From NCBI RefSeq assembly GCF_020026915.1, contig NZ_JAINUY010000003.1, forward strand, positions 186,001 to 250,000: a stretch of 64,000 nucleotides of DNA, in the 5' to 3' direction. This document shows positions 53,173 through 61,990 of the stretch, piece after piece; the stretch's first letter is position 1, and every line of letters begins with the position of its first letter. The position numbers and the translations under genes are program-made. A model generated the notes under the pieces. The model was not told the DNA's origin and searched no databases. It saw nothing but the letters and a program-made list of their open reading frames with translations. The DNA comes from Flavobacterium potami. GTDB lineage: Bacteria; Bacteroidota; Bacteroidia; Flavobacteriales; Flavobacteriaceae.

Positions 53173-55593
53173 ATGAAAATATCTTACAATTGGTTAAAAC
53201 AATTTATTAAAACAGATTGGACATCTGAACAAACTTCAGAATTACTTACAGATTTAGGTCTGGAAGTTGAAGTTGTAGAAAAATACCAATCAGTAAAAGG
53301 TGGTTTAGAAGGAGTTGTTGTTGGGCATGTTCTTACTTGCGAAAAACATCCTGATGCTGATAGATTGAAAGTTACTACAGTTAATATTGGTTTAGAAGCT
53401 CCTGTACAAATTGTATGTGGTGCTGCGAATGTGGCTGCAGGACAAAAAGTACCAGTTGCTACTATCGGAACCGTTTTATATGATAAAGAGGGTGTCGAAT
53501 TCACTATTAAAAAAGGAAAAATCCGCGGACAGGAAAGTCACGGAATGATCTGCGCTGAAGACGAATTAGGTTTAGGAACAAGCCACGACGGAATTATGGT
53601 TTTGGCCGAAGATCTAGTTCCTGGAACTCCTGCCTCTGAAGTTTTTGATATTGCAAACGATGAAGTTTTTGAAATCGGATTAACACCAAACCGTGCTGAT
53701 GCTATGAGTCATTACGGTACAGCACGTGATTTAAGAGCGGGAATGTTGCAACGTGGCGTTAACGTTGAATTGATTACGCCTTCTGTAAGCAATTTCAGAG
53801 TCGACATGCGTACACTTAAGATTGACGTAAATGTTGAAGATTCTCATTTAGCGCCAAGATATTGTGGTGTTACTATCTCGGGAATTTCTGTTCAAGAATC
53901 TCCAAATTGGTTAAAAGATCGCTTAAAAGCTATCGGATTAACTCCGAAAAATAATATTGTTGACGTTACTAATTATGTTTTGCATGAATTAGGACAACCT
54001 TTGCATGCTTTTGATGCAGCTAAAATCAACGGAAAAATCATTGTAAAAACAGCTGAAGAAGGAACTAAATTCGTTACTCTTGACGATGTAGAAAGAACAC
54101 TTCACAAAGAAGATTTAATGATTTGTGATGAAAAAGGACCGCTTTGTATTGCTGGTGTTTTTGGCGGAAAAAAATCTGGTGTTTCTGAAGGAACAACGAC
54201 TATTTTCTTAGAAAGTGCTTATTTTGATCCAGTTAGTATTCGTAAAACAGCTAAAAGACATCAGTTAAGTACAGATGCTTCTTTTAGGTTTGAAAGAGGA
54301 ATTGATCCAACTATTACAGAATATGCTTTAAAACGTGCAGCACTTTTAATTCAAGAAGTTGCGGGTGGAAAAATCACGTCTGATGTTGTGGAAGTTTATC
54401 CTAAAAAAGTAGAAGATTTTTCTGTTTTATTGAATTTCAGCCATGTTTCTAAAATTATAGGACAGGAAATTTCAAAAGATACGATTAAAAAAATCCTAGT
54501 TTCTTTAGACATTAAAGTAAATAGCGTTTCTGATTCTGGTTTGGGTTTAACTATTCCTGCTTATCGTGTAGACGTTCAACGCGAAATTGACGTAATCGAA
54601 GAAATCTTAAGAGTTTATGGTTACAACAACATTAATTTCTCTAAGAAATTCAATGCGACTGTAGCAAATTCTCCAAGAACAGAAGATTACAAAGTACAGA
54701 ATGTAATTGCTTCTCAATTGAATTCGCAAGGTTTCCACGAAATGATGGCCAATTCATTGACAACTGCGGCTTATGCTAAATTATCGACTTCATTAAAAGA
54801 AGAACATAACGTTTCAATGTTAAATCCGTTGAGTAGTGATTTAGCAACACTTCGTCAGTCTTTATTATTTTCTGGTCTAGAAGCTGTTTCTTATAACATT
54901 AACAGAAGAAATTCAGATTTAAAATTATTTGAATTCGGAAAAACATACCATAAATACTTAAACGGATACGAAGAACACAAACATCTTTCATTATTGATTT
55001 CTGGTAACAGAAACAAAGAAAGCTGGACCAATCCACAGAAAACAACAGATTTCTTCTTGTTGAAAGGATATGTAAAAGCTATTTTATCTCGTTTAGGAAT
55101 TGAAAAAATTGGTAACGCGCCAGTTCAGTCAGATGTATATTCTGAAGGAACTGCAATTACGTACAACAATGATATTTTGGTTGAAATGGGTGTTGTTAAA
55201 AAACCTATTTTGAAGCATTTCGGTATTAAACAAGACGTTTATTACGCTGATTTCAACTGGGATTTGGTTTTAAAAATCATTACTGGAAAAATTAAGTATA
55301 CTGAAATTCCTAAATATCCAGAAGTTCGTCGTGATTTAGCTTTATTAATTGATGAAAAAACAACTTACGAAAGTATTTTCAACTTGGCTAAACAGACAGA
55401 AAAATCTCTTTTAAAAGACATTAATTTATTCGATGTTTACCAAGGTGATAAATTACCTGCAGGAAAGAAATCATACGCATTAAGCTTTACTATTCAAGAC
55501 AATAGTAAAACATTAACAGATGCTCAGATTGATAAAATCATGTCTAAATTACAACAGACATTCGAAACAGAACTTGGAGCGACTTTGAGATAG
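53173..55593 (+). CDS. pheT: Phenylalanine-tRNA ligase beta subunit
   Basis: 806 aa, full bacterial length. Domains in order: N-terminal helix (MKISYNWLKQFIKTDWTSEQ), EMAP-like tRNA-binding OB fold (VGHVLTCEKHPDADRLKVTTVNIG), B3/B4 editing domain (TNYVLHELGQPLHAFDAAKI, FLESAYFDPVSIRKTAKRH), B5, the catalytic-like core (SLLFSGLEAVSYNINRRNSDLKLFEFGKTY) and C-terminal anticodon-binding FDX-ACB domain (YPEVRRDLALLIDEKTTYES). It pairs with PheS to charge tRNA-Phe; pheS is not adjacent here. Confidence 0.97.
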   Translation: MKISYNWLKQFIKTDWTSEQTSELLTDLGLEVEVVEKYQSVKGGLEGVVVGHVLTCEKHPDADRLKVTTVNIGLEAPVQIVCGAANVAAGQKVPVATIGTVLYDKEGVEFTIKKGKIRGQESHGMICAEDELGLGTSHDGIMVLAEDLVPGTPASEVFDIANDEVFEIGLTPNRADAMSHYGTARDLRAGMLQRGVNVELITPSVSNFRVDMRTLKIDVNVEDSHLAPRYCGVTISGISVQESPNWLKDRLKAIGLTPKNNIVDVTNYVLHELGQPLHAFDAAKINGKIIVKTAEEGTKFVTLDDVERTLHKEDLMICDEKGPLCIAGVFGGKKSGVSEGTTTIFLESAYFDPVSIRKTAKRHQLSTDASFRFERGIDPTITEYALKRAALLIQEVAGGKITSDVVEVYPKKVEDFSVLLNFSHVSKIIGQEISKDTIKKILVSLDIKVNSVSDSGLGLTIPAYRVDVQREIDVIEEILRVYGYNNINFSKKFNATVANSPRTEDYKVQNVIASQLNSQGFHEMMANSLTTAAYAKLSTSLKEEHNVSMLNPLSSDLATLRQSLLFSGLEAVSYNINRRNSDLKLFEFGKTYHKYLNGYEEHKHLSLLISGNRNKESWTNPQKTTDFFLLKGYVKAILSRLGIEKIGNAPVQSDVYSEGTAITYNNDILVEMGVVKKPILKHFGIKQDVYYADFNWDLVLKIITGKIKYTEIPKYPEVRRDLALLIDEKTTYESIFNLAKQTEKSLLKDINLFDVYQGDKLPAGKKSYALSFTIQDNSKTLTDAQIDKIMSKLQQTFETELGATLR

Positions 55594-55600
55594 TTTTTTT

Positions 55601-55804
55601 GTTTCAAGTTTCAGGTTTCAGGTTTAAAGTTTAAAGTTTAACCGCTAAGAGCGCTAAGGTTTACGCAAAGTTCGCAAAGTTTTTTTCTCATAAAGCTTTG
55701 CGGACTTTGCGTTTTTATAAGATTCAATAAAAAAAACCTTGCGAACTTTGCGGTTAAACAACCTGAAACCTGAAACCTGAAACTTGAAACCTGAAACCTG
55801 AAAC
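55601..55804. repeat. 204-bp nested word-like inverted repeat after pheT
   Basis: Nested arms: 55601-55622 and 55769-55790 are perfect complements over 22 bp; GTTTAACCGC (55636-55645) pairs with GCGGTTAAAC (55750-55759); GCAAAGTTCGC (55665-55675) pairs with GCGAACTTTGC (55741-55751). The words CCTGAAACCTGAAAC and GCAAAG are repeated several times. It fills the gap between the convergent pheT and the 55816-56190 gene and may end both transcripts. Confidence 0.85.
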
Positions 55805-55815
55805 AAAAAACAAAC

Positions 55816-56190
55816 TCAACTAATCAAATATCTATTCCAGATATGATCGCCTAGTTTTTGGATTCCGGTTCCTAGATTTTCGGTTTCTAGTTTTGCTTTA
55901 GAATTATCGTCGAAAATCATTTCTAGAAATAATTTTCCGTTTTCTTCGCAGATATTCCATTTTCCGTATTCTTTTTGCGAAGATTGATTGGGTAGATAAA
56001 GTCCGCCTCCAGAAACACTTCTGAAAGATTCTCTGATATAAATAGCACTAAAATCTGGATACAAATAAATTTGATATTTTTCTTCTTCATACCAGCCTCC
56101 ACCCGAATAATCACGGTCGCTATTTGCTTTTTCCAGTTTCAAAACTTTATTCGATAAAGAATTGATCATTTGATTTACTAAATAACTCAT
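55816..56190 (-). CDS. Unrecognised small protein, last gene of the muramidase operon
   Basis: 124 aa, no signal peptide or membrane segment. I do not recognise the family. The middle is glycine- and aromatic-rich (DYSGGGWYEEEKYQIYLYPD, SVSGGGLYLPNQS), then a beta-rich part (KWNICEENGKLFLEMIFDD) and NRYLIS at the end; a compact beta-sandwich is plausible. It starts 36 bp after the muramidase stop on the same strand. An immunity or inhibitor role for the muramidase is one guess; no sequence evidence supports it directly. Confidence 0.6.
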   Translation of the reverse strand: MSYLVNQMINSLSNKVLKLEKANSDRDYSGGGWYEEEKYQIYLYPDFSAIYIRESFRSVSGGGLYLPNQSSQKEYGKWNICEENGKLFLEMIFDDNSKAKLETENLGTGIQKLGDHIWNRYLIS

Positions 56191-56226
56191 TTTTTTAATT
56201 GTTAATTGTTAGTGTTGAATTGTAAA

Positions 56227-57051
56227 TTATCTGGAGTATTTCTGATAGGCTCGCATTAATTTTTCATCGTATTTATTGGTTTTATACGCTGGACCATTGT
56301 ATTTTAAAGCAAACGATGCCCAGTTTTTGTTTCTTAAAAGTCCAATCAAATTGTTTTTTTCGAGGAATAATCCGAAAGCTTTTAGATGTTCGCCTTCGTT
56401 TTTGTTCATCTTTTCTACAAATTCATCAATGCTTTTATAACCGATTGAAACAGCATTGAAGCCCATAATTTGAAAAAGTCCCCACGAAGCCGAACTATTA
56501 GCAGCATCAATAAATCTTTTATCCTGAGCCAAGTTTCTGGCTTTTTCTAAACGAACATATTCTGCCGTTCCGCCGACGTAATATTTTTTGGTGTATTTCT
56601 CAAACAAAATATCTTCTGTAATTGAATTGATATACGCCTTCGGATTGATATTTCTCTTTTCCAGTTCACGCCAAAAAATATGACCTTCGAACAAAATCTT
56701 CGGACGACCGTCAATTAAAAAACCTTTCCCATTGCTTTCCACTTCATTTACAGCTTTTACAACCGCCAATTCCAAATTAAATTGCTTTGAAAAATCCATT
56801 AAATCTTGCTCAGAAAGTAATTTACTATTAGAAGAAAAACCATTCTTGCTCTTCTCTAAAAGCGTTGACCAGGTTTTCAGCCCAACAACACCATCCACTA
56901 CAAGATTGTTCTTTATTTGAAAATCTCTAATTGCCTTATCCGTCTCTGATCCAAAATAATCTGAAACTATGACATTGTATTTTAATTTTGCCAGAAGCTC
57001 ATTTAAGTAATAAACCTCAGGAGATCTTACGCCTGCTTTTATTGTTTTCAT
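56227..57051 (-). CDS. Peptidoglycan-binding N-acetylmuramidase (DUF3380 type)
   Basis: 274 aa. Residues 1-65 form a PG_binding_1 domain (VRSPEVYYLNELLAKLKY, DYFGSETDKAIRDFQIKNNL, VDGVVGLKTWSTLL). Residues 80-270 form an N-acetylmuramidase domain: AVNEVESNGKGFLIDGRPKI with candidate catalytic Glu (103 or 105), LFEGHIFWREL, SSASWGLFQIMGFNA. Cleaves the glycan between MurNAc and GlcNAc. There is no signal peptide, unlike housekeeping autolysins, which fits an endolysin-like or delivered enzyme. Its ATG overlaps the upstream stop by 4 bp (57048-57051). Confidence 0.9.
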   Translation of the reverse strand: MKTIKAGVRSPEVYYLNELLAKLKYNVIVSDYFGSETDKAIRDFQIKNNLVVDGVVGLKTWSTLLEKSKNGFSSNSKLLSEQDLMDFSKQFNLELAVVKAVNEVESNGKGFLIDGRPKILFEGHIFWRELEKRNINPKAYINSITEDILFEKYTKKYYVGGTAEYVRLEKARNLAQDKRFIDAANSSASWGLFQIMGFNAVSIGYKSIDEFVEKMNKNEGEHLKAFGLFLEKNNLIGLLRNKNWASFALKYNGPAYKTNKYDEKLMRAYQKYSR

Positions 57052-59198
57052 GGTTTTTTATTTATAGTTATTTTTGCGGATTTTGAGAAGTCGAACACTT
57101 CATTTACAGAACCAGTCAGGTTATCGTTTTTATCAAAATAATTGACCTTATAAGAAATCATTGTATTACCAACCGAAGTATTTTTTACAATAAAATTGAA
57201 AAGAATTGGTGTAGAAAACTCCGATTTTAAACGTTCAATCATAAATTTACTTCCCGTTTCCAGAACCGTTAACTCAATTGTGATTTTACTAATTGTAGCA
57301 TTCTGAGCTTTAATCTGAACTTGAACATATCTGTTATAAGCTGTTGACTGCGAAACGATCTGATTAAATTCAGAACTTATATTTTCTATGTTTTCAAAAT
57401 CAAAAAACACATTTTTTAATTCGTTAGAAACACTTGGGTTCAAAACAGAAAAGTCCAGAAGTTTGGTATCATTACTAATCAATTCAGGATACGTTTTAAA
57501 AAATACGCTGTTTAAATAAGTCGCATTTTGATTGTAAACCAGCAAAACCGAATTGAGTTTGCAATTTGAAATTGATTGATTACTAATTTGAATTTTCTTT
57601 GCCGTGTTATCGATCAAAGCTTCCAGAATTTCACCAATAGTTTGTTCGATATTTAACTCAATAATACTACTGTCTTTAATTTCTTTGTGTCTGAAATTGA
57701 TATTTGCATATTGTGTAATGGTATTGTTTAAAGCATTAATCATAATACTGGCTTCTGATAAATTCTCGGTAGAAAGATTGAAGAGAAAATGTTTTCCGTC
57801 TGTTGAAATATCAGATTGCTGCAGGAAATAATTCCCACTAATATCGTATTCTGCTGCAATATCATTTGGAAATAAAAATTGAATCTTATCGAAATAATCG
57901 GTTGTATCTCCGTCCAAAAAATTATTCTGAAGTAGAGCAATTTTTAATTTCGCCAAATCAAAATCAGAAAGATTTGGACCAATAGCAAACTGGAAACTTA
58001 TTTTAGAAATTTCTTCTTCTGTTCCTGCGCCTTCTTCGTACGCATGAAAAATAGTTGAAATACAAGGTTTCATCGTATTTAAATCTTTAGACAAACTATA
58101 CGTTTTAGCAATCAGCAAAAAAGTATTTGGCTGAACCATTGATTTATAAATAGAAAGTTTACTGAAATTGTAACCCGCAACAAAAATTTGTTTGAACTGC
58201 GAAAAATCTTCATTTAGATTAAACGGAATATTGACAAACCCACCGCTGATGGTTTTATATAAACTTGTCGCAGCATCTTGCCCTATCGGATAACTTAATG
58301 TTTTGTTGATTTTAAGCAGAAAAGTACTTTTTACATATTCTTCCTGAACATTACTTTTGATACTATTCTCTAACTGAATTTCGGATATAACCGCTTTAGG
58401 TGCTTCTTTGACTCCAAAATTAGACTTCACCATTAACGGATTATTGATAAGGGTCGCTTTAGTTGGAAATGTTTTCTTAGGAAGAACCAGATCGTCTTTA
58501 GTCAACTGGCTTTTTAAAACCAACATATCTCTCGCAAATAAAAAGTTCCTCTTTATTTTAGAATAGCCTTTAAAATCGAAAAAAAGATCCATATTACACT
58601 TGAGATCATTTAGGTTCGAAACCAGGTTTAAAAACGCAATTTTAACCGCCTCATCAATCAAATCAAACTGAATTTCTTTGGTTTGTGTATTTACAACTCC
58701 ATTAATTTTTATGTATTCAAGATTTACTTTTAGATTTAAAACAGCTTCTTTTAAATTCAAAACAATACTTTTTTGATTGACCTGCAGAGGTTTTTCTTTA
58801 ATACTGTATTTTAAAGTCACTTTTCCACGAAGTCCGCCTTTATTTCCTAATTTGTCTGGAACATTTTCATAATAAAAAAGTATTCCGTTATTGGGTTCAA
58901 TATTAACTTGCGGAAATAATAACGTAATTTCATTTTTAAAATAATCCTTAAAGAAATCATTTTCCGTAATGGCTTTATCATCCTCAATTAGAGGGAAATA
59001 ATTTTCTACAATAGGAAAGACCAAAATGGGTTTGATATCGATTGAATGTATTATCGGATGTTCAATAACCTTAAAATCATTTGCTTTGTTCATTGTAACA
59101 GCGGTAAATGCTGTACTCGGTTTTGCAGGTTCGAGATTGAATCTGTTTATGGGAACTAATTTGGTTCCTTCGAGTTTAAATGTATTTAAATCTGGCAT
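57048..59198 (-). CDS. Large unrecognised beta-rich protein, 716 aa
   Basis: No signal peptide, membrane segment or known motif is seen. The sequence is rich in alternating beta-strand patterns, with a low-complexity-free body; the last 120 residues (STAYNRYVQVQIKAQNATIS, TILFNF-like and SYKVNYFDKNDNLTGSVN) look like immunoglobulin-type strands. I do not recognise a family. Stop-start overlap with the muramidase gene shows tight coupling. A hairpin terminator separates it from the 671-aa gene upstream, so it and the muramidase may be made at lower levels than that protein. Confidence 0.7.
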   Translation of the reverse strand: MPDLNTFKLEGTKLVPINRFNLEPAKPSTAFTAVTMNKANDFKVIEHPIIHSIDIKPILVFPIVENYFPLIEDDKAITENDFFKDYFKNEITLLFPQVNIEPNNGILFYYENVPDKLGNKGGLRGKVTLKYSIKEKPLQVNQKSIVLNLKEAVLNLKVNLEYIKINGVVNTQTKEIQFDLIDEAVKIAFLNLVSNLNDLKCNMDLFFDFKGYSKIKRNFLFARDMLVLKSQLTKDDLVLPKKTFPTKATLINNPLMVKSNFGVKEAPKAVISEIQLENSIKSNVQEEYVKSTFLLKINKTLSYPIGQDAATSLYKTISGGFVNIPFNLNEDFSQFKQIFVAGYNFSKLSIYKSMVQPNTFLLIAKTYSLSKDLNTMKPCISTIFHAYEEGAGTEEEISKISFQFAIGPNLSDFDLAKLKIALLQNNFLDGDTTDYFDKIQFLFPNDIAAEYDISGNYFLQQSDISTDGKHFLFNLSTENLSEASIMINALNNTITQYANINFRHKEIKDSSIIELNIEQTIGEILEALIDNTAKKIQISNQSISNCKLNSVLLVYNQNATYLNSVFFKTYPELISNDTKLLDFSVLNPSVSNELKNVFFDFENIENISSEFNQIVSQSTAYNRYVQVQIKAQNATISKITIELTVLETGSKFMIERLKSEFSTPILFNFIVKNTSVGNTMISYKVNYFDKNDNLTGSVNEVFDFSKSAKITINKKP

Positions 59199-59232
59199 AA
59201 CGTTTTGGTTTTATAATTAAGATTAAAAGAAA

Positions 59233-59257
59233 CAAAAGGGACAATGCGTCCCTTTTG
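59233..59257 (-). terminator. Intra-operon terminator between the 671-aa and 716-aa genes
   Basis: 10-bp perfect stem CAAAAGGGAC / GTCCCTTTTG around a 5-nt loop, followed on the minus strand by TTTCTTTT. It lies 19 bp past the stop at 59276 and 35 bp before the next ATG, so transcription through it would set the gene ratio. Confidence 0.75.
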
Positions 59258-59275
59258 CTTACTAACTCCAAAAAA

Positions 59276-61291
59276 CTATTCCATAAATGGAGCTCTGATT
59301 TTCTCAATATCCGCATTTTGAGCATCAGTTCCTGTTGGAATTTCAAACAAAACATCTCCTTCTTGGTAATCTATTTTTATGTAATCTGTTGATATAGAAA
59401 CTTTTTTAGATTTTTTACCAATTTTTCCGTTACAGGTATATTTTACTTTGTATTCTGTTGGTTTAATAGTATAATCCAATTCATACCAAGCTCTGTACGG
59501 AATCGCATCTTCAAAATTATCAGCCGTAAACTTGAACTTTTTAGAAGACATTTTATCCACTTTCAGCGTTACTTCCAAAGTATCACATTCATACAATTCT
59601 TCGGTTGACAAAGTGTAATTGATCATGTTTTGAATCGGCAGCGGAACGAAGATTTTTGTCCCTTCAAATTCAAACTCTCTTGTTGTATCTTTTAGCTTGA
59701 TTCTCTTGTCTTTTTCGTACATTACTTCCTGACGAACTTTAACTTTAGAAGAACCATTATTTTTTACAAAATCAAAAACAAAAGCATTTTTTTCTTTTGA
59801 TTTATCGTTCCATGTTGCAGGGAAAATAGCATCGATTTCTTTACCCGATTTACTCGTGTTTTTTACGTATGGAGTTCCTTCAGGCGCAATCATTCTACCA
59901 GAACTTTTCCAAATCATTTTTCCTTTAGAATCTGGATATCCAACTTCAATAGAAACCTGACTTACTGGACTGTCATTCACAATATCGCTGTCTTTGTCCA
60001 ATTTAACCAAACCTCCATTTAAGGCAGCAATAACCTGAACTTTAGAAAAATCTTCATCTAATTGAATGACTGTGATATATTTCTTTAATTCTGTTGCCGC
60101 TTCTGCGCCAGATTTCATCGTCAAAGGCGTTAGGTTTCCGCTGATTTTAGAATCTAAAACTTCAATTGCCGAGAATTTTATCTCATCTGTAAATTTTACT
60201 TCTCTTACTTGACTTCCATGTTTCAAGCTCACTCCTACACTTCCGGTACCAAAAAGTATTCTAAAAAATCCTCCAGGTTTCTCTGGAGTTGAAGCAGGCG
60301 TAAATTGTTTTTCTGGCGCATCAAAAATCTGTTTTTGAACCAATTGAAAAGCAAAATCTCTTTGTTTCTGAAAAAGCGCTTCTTCCACTTTTTTCCTTTC
60401 CTCATTAGAAAACTGATTATCAGTAATAATCTCACTGACAATTCCGCCTTGAGTTAAGATTTTCTCGTACTCACTTTCCCAGTTCACATCGACAAAAGAC
60501 CAGCTTACATTGGCTTTAGCAGAAAAATAGGTATGTACTTTTTTAACATCTACCGTTGTTTTAATTGTTGTTGTTGGCATATAGCCTTTGTACTTGATTT
60601 TGTTTTCGATAACCAAGTTATTTGATCCAGCTTCGAGTGCATTTTTCACCAAGGAAGCACTGTTTCTTCCCATTAAAACAGAAAGCGCATTGTCGCCCAA
60701 TCCGAAAGTCGTTCCGGCGCCTTCACCTTGAATATTAAATGTCCAAGGATTTGCACCTCCAAACGGATTATTCGGCGACTTTTCACCTACAACGTGCATA
60801 GAAATCGTGTTTTCTGTCAATTGAATTGGTCGAACATTGGTCTCGTTAAAATCTCTATCAACTCCTTTTAGATAAGAAAATAATCCGAAAAGTTTTGATT
60901 GTCTCTGATTTTGATAATTCGTATGAAGCTTTTGTTTCAATTTATCAATAGCTTTTTTCAACAAAGCTTCTGGTAAATCTATTGTACTGGTTAAGGTAGT
61001 GTAAGCTCCAGCTTCTTCTTCTAATCCTTCTGCACCAATCACAGTTGTAGCATCTCCTTCAGATTTAAAAACCTGCATCGCAAATTTGAATCTTCCGTCG
61101 GGATGTTTGGCTAAACGAGGTGCTTTTGGATAATAATAAAACTGCATTGGCAGACCGGCATCTCTCAATAATATATTGTTAGGATCTGGCGAGAAAAGCA
61201 CTGCATAATCTGCTCCATCTTCTTTCTCTAAAAGAATTTCTACTGTTCCGGCTCCTGCATGAGGATAACCTAGGGCTGTTGGTTGTGACAT
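59276..61291 (-). CDS. Large unrecognised beta-rich protein, 671 aa
   Basis: No signal peptide or membrane helix. The N-terminal 130 residues (GYPHAGAGTVEILLEKEDGA, MQFYYYPKAPRLAKHPDGRF, FAMQVFKSEG) form a distinct segment that I have the impression occurs in uncharacterised proteins of other phyla. The middle has a charged helical linker (SNEERKKVEEALFQKQRDFAFQLV), and the end (YTIKPTEYKVKYTCNGKIG, KKVSISTDYIKIDYQEGDVL) is beta-rich. Function unknown. First gene of the operon; 262 bp of divergent spacer separate it from the two-component operon. Confidence 0.7.
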   Translation of the reverse strand: MSQPTALGYPHAGAGTVEILLEKEDGADYAVLFSPDPNNILLRDAGLPMQFYYYPKAPRLAKHPDGRFKFAMQVFKSEGDATTVIGAEGLEEEAGAYTTLTSTIDLPEALLKKAIDKLKQKLHTNYQNQRQSKLFGLFSYLKGVDRDFNETNVRPIQLTENTISMHVVGEKSPNNPFGGANPWTFNIQGEGAGTTFGLGDNALSVLMGRNSASLVKNALEAGSNNLVIENKIKYKGYMPTTTIKTTVDVKKVHTYFSAKANVSWSFVDVNWESEYEKILTQGGIVSEIITDNQFSNEERKKVEEALFQKQRDFAFQLVQKQIFDAPEKQFTPASTPEKPGGFFRILFGTGSVGVSLKHGSQVREVKFTDEIKFSAIEVLDSKISGNLTPLTMKSGAEAATELKKYITVIQLDEDFSKVQVIAALNGGLVKLDKDSDIVNDSPVSQVSIEVGYPDSKGKMIWKSSGRMIAPEGTPYVKNTSKSGKEIDAIFPATWNDKSKEKNAFVFDFVKNNGSSKVKVRQEVMYEKDKRIKLKDTTREFEFEGTKIFVPLPIQNMINYTLSTEELYECDTLEVTLKVDKMSSKKFKFTADNFEDAIPYRAWYELDYTIKPTEYKVKYTCNGKIGKKSKKVSISTDYIKIDYQEGDVLFEIPTGTDAQNADIEKIRAPFME

Positions 61292-61444
61292 AATAATAAA
61301 ATTTTAGTTAATTACTTAATGAGGTTTAAATTTTTGATAGCCGTTTTTTTTGCATTAAAACTGACGATGTAAAATTCTATTTTTATAATTCATTACGTAA
61401 CAGCGCTTTAACCCATTTTTTCAAATCATTTTGCCTAATTAAAA

Positions 61445-61462
61445 AAGGGGATATTTCCCCTT
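61445..61462. promoter_or_regulatory. GC palindrome AAGGGGA-N4-TCCCCTT in the divergent promoter region
   Basis: 7-bp arms with a 4-nt centre in otherwise AT-rich DNA. Its right end abuts the TTG -33 element at 61461-61463. On the minus strand a TTTTTT run follows, so it also has the look of a terminator in the leader of the 671-aa gene. Confidence 0.6.
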
Positions 61463-61491
61463 GTCCTAATTTTACGTTTCCGATAATTTTG
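61461..61491 (+). promoter_or_regulatory. Promoter (TTG-N20-TAATTTTG) for the 61554 operon
   Basis: TTG at 61461-61463, 20-bp spacer, TAATTTTG at 61484-61491; 62 nt to the ATG. Both elements match the flavobacterial consensus. Confidence 0.6.
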
Positions 61492-61553
61492 TCCTCGACG
61501 GTATTCAAAACACTGCTAGCTAAACCCTTAACCAAATAATAAATAATTGAAAC

Positions 61554-61985
61554 ATGAAAAACCCACCCGCAAAACCGAGTCAGTTAATCACTAAAGAATT
61601 TGCAAAGCAATTAAATGTGAACTACAACAATAAAAGAGCTTCGCTAACTGCAAAAAAAGCTCAGAAAGAAGATGCGAATGCTATTTGGTATTCTTTAGAA
61701 GAGTTGGAAAACTATATACATTACATTAAAACTAACGGAGCAAAAGACGGCTATAATGTAGATGGAATACGTTTTTATTTTGGTGTTTATCCCGATGACG
61801 AAAAACATGGAGAAAAAGCCGGACTAACTACTTTATTCTTAGTGCCAACTGGAAAAAAAATAGAAAACAATACTGCAAAAATTCAAAGTTTCGCTAGTAC
61901 ACAACAAGCCCTTTCTTCTGATATTCAAAGTCTTGAACCTATGAATTACGGAAACATCGGAAGGCCACCTAGCTTAATATATTAA
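61554..61985 (+). CDS. Conserved protein of unknown function, 143 aa
   Basis: No signal peptide. Charged N-terminal half (LITKEFAKQLNVNYNNKRAS, YSLEELENYIHYIKTNGAKD), then DGIRFYFGVYPDDEKHGEKAGLTTLFLVPT, the most distinctive part, and a disordered Pro/Ser tail. I do not recognise a domain. It begins the plus-strand operon; the next gene starts 5 bp after its stop. Opposite-facing neighbours are the muramidase operon. Confidence 0.7.
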   Translation: MKNPPAKPSQLITKEFAKQLNVNYNNKRASLTAKKAQKEDANAIWYSLEELENYIHYIKTNGAKDGYNVDGIRFYFGVYPDDEKHGEKAGLTTLFLVPTGKKIENNTAKIQSFASTQQALSSDIQSLEPMNYGNIGRPPSLIY

Positions 61986-61990
61986 AAACT

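Noticed and set aside
55923..56114. 63-codon frame within the 55816-56190 gene
   Set aside because: Same-strand shadow in another frame; the longer frame has sensible spacing to the muramidase gene.
56227..61291. Prophage or tailocin
   Set aside because: A muramidase alone is not enough; no integrase, terminase, capsid, sheath, tube, baseplate or holin gene is recognisable.
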